Assembly: GCA_948099385.1 (NCBI GenBank) | Contig: CANUEZ040000129.1 | Location: 2,976,001-3,040,000 of the forward strand | Length of the DNA: 64,000 nucleotides | Direction of reading: 5' to 3' | Source: Fasciola hepatica | Lineage: Eukaryota > Platyhelminthes > Trematoda > Plagiorchiida > Fasciolidae | Shown here: positions 44,625 to 53,924 of the stretch, in pieces | Layout of the letters: each line of letters starts with the position of its first letter | Position numbering within the stretch: the stretch's first letter is position 1 | Notes under the pieces: model-generated | Databases searched by the model: none | What the model saw: only the letters and a program-made list of their open reading frames with translations | Told to the model about the DNA's origin: nothing | Translations under genes and position numbers: made by a program

Positions 44625-47600
44625 ATTACTTATCCGCCGAAACGGACCGCATAGAGTATCATCTGCAACGGCTTTATGAAAAGGAGTTTCATGACATTGG
44701 GGACGAAAGACCGACGTTGTCTCAAGAGGATCACTTCGCTCTACAAACGGTGCGGCAAGGCTCTAGAGGCCTCAAAAAACAGTTCGAGGTTCCCCTCCCA
44801 TGGCGCACACCGGTCGACCCGTGGACTGACAACAGAAATTATGTTCTCCAACGATTACTACGACTAAAAGAACGCTTCATTCGAGACCAGAATCTGTGGG
44901 AACGATACGCGGATTTAATGAAGCGAAACGAGGACCTCGGTTACGTTGAAAGGGTGCCTGTTAACACCGACAGCAAAAGGGGTATCTGGTATCTGCCTCA
45001 CCACCCGGTCATCAACCCCAAAAAACCCAATAAACTGCGCGTGGTTTTTGACTGTGCGGCCAAGTTCCAGGGCAAGTCGTTAAACGATCGCCTACTACAG
45101 GGGCCTGACTGGACCACACCACTGATCGATGTTCTGTGCCGTTTCAGAGTGGGTAAAGTGGCTTTGTCCGCCGACATTAGGGAAATGTTCCATCAGGTGA
45201 AGATTCCGGTAGGAGAACGAGATGCTTTGCGTTTCCTGTGGTGGGAAGGGAGCGACCGGGACAACGCAGTGGTGAATTATAGAATGACCGTCCACCCCTT
45301 CGGAGCCATATCGTCACCATTTTGTGCCAACTACGCCCTCCGAGAATCAGCGAACAAACATGGCGATCTGGTACATCGGACGGTGGTAGAAAGCGTCAGC
45401 AGGAACTTCTACGTCGACGACTACCTTGGGTCATTCGATGATGTGGAATCAGCTCTAGAGCAGTTCAGGGGTCTGACGAGATTGCTGGAAGAGGGTGGCT
45501 TCCATCTAACTAAATGGATGTCGAACGCTTCGGAAGTGCTGAAGGTCATCCCGTATCACGAAAAGGTCGAAAGGGTAAGAGATTTGGACGGCTCCCCACT
45601 TCCTATCGAGCGCACTTTAGGGATACAATGGGACGCGGAAACGGACGATTTTGTTTTCGAACTGAACGTTCCCGAGCTGCCAATAACCCGTCGTGGCATA
45701 CTATCTGCCGTCTCAAGTTTGTTCGACCCGCTCGGTTTCGTCTCACCATGGCTGCTACCCGGAAAGATCTTGCTGCAGCGGCTGTGCCGTAAGAAAGTTG
45801 ATTGGGACCAGTCACTGGACCGAGGGGACCGGCTGGACTGGGAGGAATTTTTGAACACCTTGAAGAAATTAGGAGACATAAGAATACCACGATGTTTGAC
45901 CCCTGGCCATACGACACGGACTGGAGAACTACATGCCTTTTCCGATGCATCCAAAGTCGGTTATGGAGCTGTGGTGTACGGACGATGGTGCGCAGGAGAT
46001 GGACAATATACCACGAGGATCCTGTTCGCCAAAGCCCGCGTTGCTCCACTGAAGTCGGTCTCAATCCCACGCCTCGAACTCAGCGCAGCCGTGTTGGCAG
46101 TCAGGGTGGTGCAAGCTGTGAAGAGATGTTTCGATCTCTACATTTGGTCGGTGAGCTTCTGGACGGATTCAACGATAGTACTTTACTACATTAACAACGT
46201 ACGGAGCCGGTTTAGTACTTTCGTTGCTAACCGGCTCACGATTATCCACGATGAATCGGCCACGCACCAGTGGAGTCATGTCAGGTCTGGCGATAACCCG
46301 GCCGACCTGTGCTCTCGAGGTGCGAACAACTTCAGGCAACTGGACACGTGGACGAGAGGGCCGAACTTCCTGCAATTGCCCAAACAGGACTGGCCCGTGT
46401 TCGAATTAAAACCCCCTACGGAATTGGAACTGGAGATCAAAGGCGTAGTGATAGCAACCAACGTCGTCGAAGCGTCGCCCATTTTACCGCGACTGGTCAG
46501 GTTTTCTTCCTGGATGAAGACGCTTCGTTCGCTAGTTTGGTTAACCAGGTTCAAGATAAGTTTACTAGTCATGAAAGGGCTACGGCCCTCAGGTCGGATA
46601 CCGGTCGGCCCGATAGGTCCCGATGAGCTACAAGCGGCAGAGTACGATATTTTCAGAATGATACAACGCGAGGCTTTCGCCCGAGAACTCAAGAGGGCGG
46701 AAGAAGTGGGGCTGACCAATGAAGACATGCCATCTCCAAGAGGCGAGCTGAAGCGTTTAAACCCCAAACTCATCAACGGACTGCTGCGGGTGGATGGTAG
46801 GCTGACCAACGCCCACCTGAACTTCGACACAAAGTATCCTATACTGCTGCCTGCGAGACAACCCGTAGTAGAGCTAATGATTCAACACGTCCACGCCGTA
46901 GAGGGACATGCCGGGGAAAGTCACGTGACGAGCGTCATCCGAAAGCGTCTTTGGTTGTTGAGAGGACGAGAGACTGTAAAACGCGTGATCCGACGGTGTG
47001 TGCAATGCAGGAGACGCAATGCCACAGCAGGCAAACAACTCATGGCCCCGCTACCAGAATGCAGGGTAACTACGGGCTGGTGGCCGTTCAGTGACACCGG
47101 GTTGGACTGTTTCGGGCCCTTGTGGATCAAGTGCGGGAAAAGATTAGAAAAGCGATACGGATGTATCATGACGTGCATGAAATCACGTGCGGTGCACCTA
47201 GAAGTCGCACATTCGATGACGACCGATTCGTTTCTACGGGCCTTGCAAAGATTTATCAACCGAAGAGGCGTACCGGCAGACATATACTCAGATAATGGAT
47301 CGAACTTTGTGGGCGCTCAACGGGAATTGCAGCGTTGGCACAAGAACATAAACAGGGACGAACTGCAGAATCGAACCGTGGCCTACGGCATACGCTGGCA
47401 TTTCAACCCCCCACAGGCCAGTCACCGAGGCGGCATATGGGAACGCATGATCCGGTCCGCCAGACGGATATTGCTGTCAATCATGGAGCAGCAGCCGCCC
47501 GACGACGAGACCCTGAACACCGTCATGACTGAGGTGGAGCGAATCCTGAACAACCGCCCCCTGGTTCCAGTATTGAACGGCGACCCCACCCACCTGGCGC

Positions 47601-47998
47601 TCACCCCAAACGACTTATTGACGCTAAGGTCGAACGAGGGTTTCCAAGGGCCGGTAAACCTTCGTGGGAGCTACCTCCATGGGTGGAAGCAAGCGAACTA
47701 TCTGGCCAAGGTCTTCTGGAGGCGATGGCTACGGGAGTACCTACCGGCTTTGCAGACTCGACAGAAGTGGATGGCCAAAACAAGACCATTCAAAGTTGGG
47801 GACGTGGTTATGATCGCCGACGAACGCGCACATTTCAGCGCTTGGTCTTTGGGAGTAGTTACGGAAACCATCAAAAGCACCGACGAAATGATAAGAACGG
47901 TGAAGGTGAAGACAGCTAACGGAGTGCTCATTCGTGACATACGCAGTATTAACCTACTCGAGAGCGAAGACGGAGGAGCTGATAACCCTGTGGCCTAG
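44585..47998 (+). CDS. BEL1 Pol: RT, RNase H, integrase
   Basis: From the ATG at 44585 this is 1137 aa. RT spans about residues 145-310, with LSADIREMFHQV (Asp197) and NFYVDDYLG (the BEL-type YVDD at 276-279). The RNase H-like domain has HAFSDAS (Asp454), PRLELSAAVLAV (Glu498) and FWTDSTIVLYYINN (Asp528). The integrase zinc-binding part is HVHAVEGHAG...CVQC (His768/770/775, Cys805/808). The catalytic triad is Asp841 (GLDCFGP), Asp903 (YSDNGSNF) and Glu953 (GGIWERM). The C-terminal part (QANYLAKVFWRRW...FKVGDVVMIAD) is the chromodomain-free tail typical of BEL integrases. All domains are complete. Expression probably depends on a frame shift from gag-protease, so the real N-terminus may be a fusion. 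Confidence 0.93.
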   Translation: MDVIRSSRVRGSVNYLSAETDRIEYHLQRLYEKEFHDIGDERPTLSQEDHFALQTVRQGSRGLKKQFEVPLPWRTPVDPWTDNRNYVLQRLLRLKERFIRDQNLWERYADLMKRNEDLGYVERVPVNTDSKRGIWYLPHHPVINPKKPNKLRVVFDCAAKFQGKSLNDRLLQGPDWTTPLIDVLCRFRVGKVALSADIREMFHQVKIPVGERDALRFLWWEGSDRDNAVVNYRMTVHPFGAISSPFCANYALRESANKHGDLVHRTVVESVSRNFYVDDYLGSFDDVESALEQFRGLTRLLEEGGFHLTKWMSNASEVLKVIPYHEKVERVRDLDGSPLPIERTLGIQWDAETDDFVFELNVPELPITRRGILSAVSSLFDPLGFVSPWLLPGKILLQRLCRKKVDWDQSLDRGDRLDWEEFLNTLKKLGDIRIPRCLTPGHTTRTGELHAFSDASKVGYGAVVYGRWCAGDGQYTTRILFAKARVAPLKSVSIPRLELSAAVLAVRVVQAVKRCFDLYIWSVSFWTDSTIVLYYINNVRSRFSTFVANRLTIIHDESATHQWSHVRSGDNPADLCSRGANNFRQLDTWTRGPNFLQLPKQDWPVFELKPPTELELEIKGVVIATNVVEASPILPRLVRFSSWMKTLRSLVWLTRFKISLLVMKGLRPSGRIPVGPIGPDELQAAEYDIFRMIQREAFARELKRAEEVGLTNEDMPSPRGELKRLNPKLINGLLRVDGRLTNAHLNFDTKYPILLPARQPVVELMIQHVHAVEGHAGESHVTSVIRKRLWLLRGRETVKRVIRRCVQCRRRNATAGKQLMAPLPECRVTTGWWPFSDTGLDCFGPLWIKCGKRLEKRYGCIMTCMKSRAVHLEVAHSMTTDSFLRALQRFINRRGVPADIYSDNGSNFVGAQRELQRWHKNINRDELQNRTVAYGIRWHFNPPQASHRGGIWERMIRSARRILLSIMEQQPPDDETLNTVMTEVERILNNRPLVPVLNGDPTHLALTPNDLLTLRSNEGFQGPVNLRGSYLHGWKQANYLAKVFWRRWLREYLPALQTRQKWMAKTRPFKVGDVVMIADERAHFSAWSLGVVTETIKSTDEMIRTVKVKTANGVLIRDIRSINLLESEDGGADNPVA

Positions 47999-48701
47999 TA
48001 AACCTTTTTCACACCAGTAATCGAGGTGGATAAAGAAACACCATATATACCACACAATCTCCGTCAAACACGTTAAGGTGCTCGCGGTCCCTTCGTTGAC
48101 ATTACAGAAGGTTCTTTCCGATATGTGGTGATGAGTGCGATTCCATTATACATCCCGATACATACGCGCATGCACGACGCACTCTACATCCCGTAAACCC
48201 ATCATACATGTGACAGTGTTCTTTGTTCGCCTTTTGTTGACGCTACCGAATGCCCCTTGCACATGTGGAAGTAGTGGAGCTCAGGTCACACATGCATGCT
48301 ACATTTACTCGTTTTATTGCCACGCGGTCTTTTGTTGACATTGCAGAAAGTCCTCCTTTGATGTGTAGTCATAACTGTGATTTCATTGTAACCCCGGCAC
48401 ACACACACACGCACGCACACACACACACACTCAAGCGCGTACATCCAGGACCGGACGGCCCCTTACGAGGACAACGTCTATGTGACCATTCACGCCCGCC
48501 ATCGGTCATTTGGTCCTGTGGAAGATGTAGACTAGCCTCACGTCTATGTAGCCAATGGGTTAGGTGCGACCAGTAGTAGAACGTCGACGACGAGCATTAG
48601 ACGCGCGCACTGACAGCAGGGCCTAGGCAGGTAGGAAGAATCAGTACCTTTATACCGAACCTTTGACTTTGCTAAGGATCCAGGAGGATTTTGGTGGGCG
48701 G
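47999..48701 (+). other. BEL1 3' non-coding region with internal direct repeats
   Basis: A unit beginning GCGGTC..TT.GTTGACATT.CAGAA occurs near 48083-48175 and again near 48321-48432. A weaker third copy lies near 48221-48300. The second full unit runs into a CA-rich microsatellite (48396-48432). The last bases before the LTR, GGAGGATTTTGGTGGGCGG, are the likely polypurine-type primer for plus-strand DNA. BEL2 has one unit. Confidence 0.7.
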
Positions 48702-49080
48702 TGTAACAGCCGGTCGTGGAAAATCCCCCTTTTTCCCTCGCGATTCAGTGTTTTTTCCCAACATCACTCATTTCCATACACTATTGACTTGTCTTTACGA
48801 ACTGGTTGTTTTTCTGGACCAATTGTTGTTTGTTCGCGCCCAGAGAGCTATTTTGGCACATCCTTGCTCAGGACCTGCGTGACGCACGTGCTGTCTGCTC
48901 ACACGCTGCTATTCGGTTTCTCGTTGTTGAGTCTTTGTGATCGTATTATTGAGGTTTGTATATTGTTTATGTCATTGTTTATTTTAATAATCTAGTATCG
49001 TAGAATTATCACGGATAATCGCCTTCTGATTTCGGGATCCGTTGCGAATTTGGCTACGCATTGCTCAAACGTTCGTAACA
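48702..49080 (+). repeat. BEL1 3' LTR
   Basis: It is 379 bp and identical by eye to the 5' LTR, from TGTAACAGCC to TTCGTAACA. It is followed by the duplicated target bases GCTGG. It would supply the polyadenylation region of the element. Confidence 0.93.
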
Positions 49081-51683
49081 GCTGGTGCCCAACCATTCCC
49101 GGTTCACGAGGCAACTTCTTTTCTGCAGAAGTCGCTCCGCTGAGATCAGAAGAGCTCGAAAACCGGGGACGGCTACCGGAGAGTATGCTGCAACTGGTAG
49201 CCCTGAGTGATCCGGAACTACTAGTAAAGTGACGCGGATATTGCACCCAGAAGCGTGCAAGAGCACGCACGACAAAACAGCGGAACGCTTCGGAAGCGTA
49301 AGGTCTTCACTTCTGAGCAGAAGAGGATCCAACTCCAAGTTCTTTTGTTTTTTCTTTTTTGGAGTGAAGTTCAAAAAGACCAGCCGGGTGAAGGAAACTC
49401 GGGGGTTAGCAGATGTGGGTGAAGTGGCAGGGGGGTTCAAGGAGACGTTAGCTTTAGGAGCTTGAGCAAACTCCTTTTGAGTGTCTTCGCACAGCGCGTC
49501 TACAATCTCCTGAAGTAGGTCTTTCAAAAGCTAGACTTCTGTGCAACTAAAAAGTTCCCACCGATACTTGTAAGACGGCGAGGCTTGAACACTTTCTTCG
49601 AGTGCCCTTTGAGGGGACCAGGTCCAAGCCAGTGAAAAAGTTATCTGCAAGCCCTAGGGTGAAACGGTTGTGGATCAAGAAATGATCTTGAACTCTGTGA
49701 GTTTCTAAATGGTAACGTTCTAGGTCGGCCAGCAGTGGAGAATAAAGGGTCTGTGAAAGTCCGCGAACTAGTTTCGTGGCTTTTCATTGTACACGTCTTA
49801 CTGTTTCTCGGTCCCTGACCAGACCGGGGTGTACAGTCTGACTGCCATATTGTAGGACAGATCAAATTTAAGTCCATGGAAACATCTGAAAGCCATCCTT
49901 CATAATTGTAGGGAAACCTCTTTTTATCATGCCCATAAAGCGGAAGGCGGCCCTGTTTTCTAGTTGACGCTGTTGGGAGAAAGTGACCTGTCCAACCAAA
50001 GGCCTAAAACCCTATGCCACTGCACACCCCGGGCTGACTTGGCATCACTAGTCCAGAAACGTTGGGCAGGGTGTTACCAAATGACATGCTCTTACTTTCG
50101 TCGCCGCCCATTCGTAGGCTGCTGCCGGCAGAAAATTGCATAGCCCCGTCCATAGCCATCCCGAATTCTGTAGCATTGTTGCCCCAAATTGTAACATCTT
50201 TCGTGTACTCTGTAATTTTCACTGATCCATTGTGTGGCTGGTCACTTATGAAAACGGGAAACAAGAGAAGACCTAGCACGGATCCTTAAAGAGATTTCAA
50301 AGTGGAGTGTGGATGGTACCTAAGGACAAGAGCCCGCTTTGACAATGAAGGAGCGACCCGTGAGAAAGCTACGAAGAAGAGAGGGCGCTTTGCCAGATAT
50401 TCCGCAGGAGTCCAGTTTTTGACTAGGGGAAATATGGGGCACCTCTCAGAAGCTTGTGCGAAATCGGTAAACGTTACATACGGTATCATGCCTTCGTGGT
50501 GAGCCTGAGCAAGACGATCCGTGACTCAGAAAATACTGATGACGCTTGGCCTTCCCATAAGAAGTCAAGCTGAGCAGGGGAAACCATCTATTGTTGTGCA
50601 GGTGTGCCAGTATGATGCATTTCAGCATGAGCTCGGGAATCTTGTTGGGAATGCTACCTACTCTAATAGGTCTACATCTCAGTGTTTGATGGCCCCGCCC
50701 TCTTTGAAGGTCCAGTTGAGTATCGCCCTCGCTCAAGGGGTGTGGAATGTGCCAGAGCTTTAGATTCGCTGGAGGAGCTCCACGTAGGCTTCCGCAAGAG
50801 CAACGGGCGCTGCCCTAAGAATTCAAAAGAAGATCCCGTCTAGGCTAGCCGAACGAAAAGAGTTTAGTTTATAGAGGTGGCTTTCTACCTGCCTGCTAAA
50901 GAGTGTAGTGCGTAAGTGGTTTTCTACTGGCACACATTAGAGTTGCAGCCGGAGAGGGGTGGGCGTAGACATGAGGACGGTCTTGAAAAGCGGCCCAAAA
51001 ATTACTTCCACTTGAGAAAACGTTGCAGCTTGAGTGCCATCTCCAAGGCAGAGCGCAAGCCGGGTGTCACCTGGCTGCCTGGTTCTGCGCATGAACTTGA
51101 AAATAGTAGACAGGTTTAGGTTCAGTCGCCTGAAGAGAGCCCTTCGCCTTCAAATAGAGAACTCTCTTATTTTAGTCTTGAGGACGCTACGGACGAGTTT
51201 AAATTCAACCTCGTCCGCTCTAGTCCCGTGGGTCTAAGCCCGGTGAGCCTCCTAGGGCAGTCACCTGATAGGTGGCTCTGACGGAGGTATATTGTGGGTC
51301 GTGTTTGGCTTCTTAATGACATTATGGCGGCCAGCCAAGCGAATATCGCCTTGCAGGTGGTTCTTTAGAGTTTCTGCTTCAGCTAGCCTTTCTAGGGCAC
51401 TGATTTCCTTATCCATAAATGACCTCAGCTCATCATAGCTGGTTCTATTGGATACTTTGGTGAGTTTCCACTGGGAGTCTCTCGCTGATCAGCTAATTAT
51501 ATGGCCGTATTTCAGGACCGCTTGGCCTCCCTTAATCAAAAGAAGAAGTACGCTAACCATATCCAGTTAATGATTCTGATTGAGGACTGCCCGGCCAAGC
51601 ACAGAAGGAGCTTGCCCCGCGCTATATATAGTTGGTTCAACCGCGTGCTCCGACAAGTAGCTTTCAGCTGCTACTTCTGTTAG
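49081..51683 (-). mobile_element. CR1-type element copy B, 3' part (decayed)
   Basis: Minus-strand frames give RT pieces: YVTFTDFAQASERCPIF (region of the first catalytic aspartate), LGLLLFPVFISDQPHNGS (from the GSVLGPLLF motif) and YTKDVTIWGNN, where YADD has decayed to YTKD. Upstream parts lie near 50700-50900. The region 49081-49530, open for 157 codons on the minus strand, has no clear domain. It could be 3' sequence of this element or ORF1 of another one. The element continues beyond BEL2 at 58181. Confidence 0.55.
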
Positions 51684-52060
51684 CGTAACGACCGGTCGTG
51701 AAAAGTACCCCTGAAACCCTTGCAGTTCAGTGTCTCTCTTCACATCACTCACTTGCTTACACTATTGACGTATCTTTACGAACTGTTTGTTCTTATGGAC
51801 GGATTATTGTTTGTTCGCGCCCAGAGCGCTACTTTGTCACATCCTTGTTATGGACCTGCGTGACGCACGTGCTCCTTGCTCACACGCTGCAATTTGGTTT
51901 CTCGTTTGTTGAGTCCTTGTGATCGCATTATTGAGGTTTGTATCTTTCTGGTATCATTGTTCATTCGATAATCTAGTATGGTAGAATATCACAGATAATC
52001 GCTTTTTGATTTCGGGATCCGTTGCGAGTTTGGCTACGCATTGCTCAAACGTAAGTTACA
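51684..52060 (+). repeat. BEL2 5' LTR
   Basis: It starts CGTAACGACCGG and ends AAGTTACA, 377 bp. Differences from the 3' LTR are concentrated in the first 70 bases (about a dozen) and the last 15. The central roughly 290 bases are identical. Confidence 0.88.
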
Positions 52061-52100
52061 ATACTCAACTGATCAATTTGGAACGAGAAAAACACGCAAA

Positions 52101-53924
52101 ATCCCAAGAAAATTATCGAGAACATTGGACTCTGGACAGGAAGTAACACGGCAAGTCACTGGGGAGGTTTTGTGTACACTTGATTCTTTAGTTAATGTTA
52201 GATCACCTAGCCCTGCCAATGCTAGTTCGTGTGTTAATGAGAGCAATATGGTTCGTAAGGATGTTGATCTATTTGGACTGAGAATATTAGACCCAGAACG
52301 ACAGTTGCTATCGGCTAGGCAACAGGTCCAGGAATCATAAAATAAGTGTAATCAGAAAGAGCTTGAGCAAGAAAGCAGCGACTACGACACTTCTGATAGA
52401 TCAGGGTGCAATAAGATAAGGAGCTCCACCCAGGTCGCCGACTGCAAAACTCCATCGGTCCATTTGCCAAGAGTGGAACTAACGGTTTTTGACGGGCGAT
52501 CAGAATACTACTGCAAGTTTGTCAAGCAGTTCGAGACGTTCGTTGAAAACAAGGTAACCGACCCTGGGCAAAGGCTTCTCCACCTTACTCACTATTGTCG
52601 AGGCCGAGCAAGAGAAGCTATCGACGGGTGCACCATGCTCGACCCAGAACAAGGCTACACAAGGGCAAGGAAGATCCTAAGGGACTTGTTTGGCCAACCT
52701 TTCAAATTAGCCCGTAACCTAATAGAGGGCGTGATGGTAGAGGCAAAGAGAACCAAGGGCGACGTCTACACCATGGCCGACCTGGTGATTAAGATGCAAA
52801 ACTACTCAATAGCCCTCGACCATTTAGGTTACAGGGCTGACCTGGATGCCATGCACACTTCGGAAAACATAGTCCGTCACCTCTCTGCCGAACTACAGGG
52901 TCGGTGGGCGGAAGAAGCGGAACGGATAAGCCGAAGCGACAGGGAGGCTAACTTCGAAGACCTGACCGAATACTTGGACAGGCAAACCAAGATAGCCGAC
53001 AGCAGGTTCGGCCGACCTATCCGGGGCAGCAACCGGGCAAACAATACCAGCACTATCCAGGCTCATACCCCTGTACGGAAATACCCAAAATACCAACCTT
53101 GGACCAATACACATGCCATTTCACGCGATGCTACTGCGCAACCCAATTGCAGATCCTACGGTACTAGCCATGGCCCACCAGAATGCCCCAAGTTCGACAA
53201 CGCCACAATAGACGAACGGTGGGGAATGGCGAGGATTGCAGGAGCGTGTTTTATTTGTCTCAACACCACGCACCGAGCAGCAGTCTGTATGAAGAGGAAC
53301 CGATGTGGTTACGAGGGCTGTGCGGGCAGACAGCATCGGCTGCTGCATCAGGCGAGAGTTACCTTACCCGAGACGAGTACCAAACCCAGCGTTATTTGTT
53401 CAACGTCACGATCTGCCAGTAAACCGGTACGTTTAAGCGTAGTGGCCGTGGGAGTAGTGACCACGACTGGGATAGTCAAAGCGTTGGCTTTCGTCGATAG
53501 TGGATCCGACACCACTTTAGTGAAAGAGCGGTTTGCCGACAAACACCAGCTCGTTAAAGGTGCGACGTCGTTGGCAGTGAGCACGGTGGGCGGAACACAA
53601 GTAATGACTGCTGGTAGATTGAGGTCGCAACTCATCTCTCTAGACACTAACGAGGAAATTGAACTAACGGAGGCATTCACGTTAGCGGATCTCCCCATGC
53701 GAGCACCAAGGTCGGTGAACGCAATCTTGACTTGGTGGCCCCACCTGCAGGATGTAACCGTTGTAGACTGGGAAGATGATGAGGTGGATCTCCTCATCGG
53801 ATGCGACGTGCCAGAGGCGCATTCGGTGCTTGACCAGAGAGTGGGCGACCGCCAGGTACCTTTTGCCGTACGCACGGCTCTGGGATAGATGTTATACGGT
53901 CCAGTGGGGGACGTGGTTCTGTGA
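52101..53924 (+). pseudogene. BEL2 gag-protease pseudogene
   Basis: It aligns with the BEL1 frame in the same phase. The position of the BEL1 start ATG is ATC at 52101. A TAA at 52338-52340 stops the frame after VQES. The main block 52464-53888 is open and ends at a TAG where BEL1 has a Trp codon (LGW). The first zinc knuckle has lost a cysteine (CRSYGTSH), while the second (CFICLNTTHRAAVC) and the protease site DSGSDTTLV are kept. The natural gag stop TGA is conserved at 53922-53924. Confidence 0.9.

Larger units (their letters stand above)
42383..49080 (+). mobile_element. BEL/Pao LTR retrotransposon BEL1, structurally intact
   Basis: Two 379-bp LTRs (TG...CA ends) flank gag-protease and RT-RNase H-integrase coding regions. 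The five bases before the element (42378-42382) and after it (49081-49085) are both GCTGG, a perfect target duplication of the length usual for BEL/Pao. The LTRs read as identical from end to end, pointing to recent insertion. Both coding regions are open and carry all the catalytic motifs I looked for. Encoded particles would assemble in the cytoplasm and integrate in the nucleus. There is no envelope-like frame. Confidence 0.93.

Noticed and set aside
46276..46830. 184-codon minus-strand frame inside BEL1
   Set aside because: It is antisense to pol; a similar frame in BEL2 merely reflects homology.
48135..48576. Possible envelope-like frame downstream of BEL1 pol
   Set aside because: The frames are short, lack a signal peptide or membrane pattern, and run through repeats and a CA tract.
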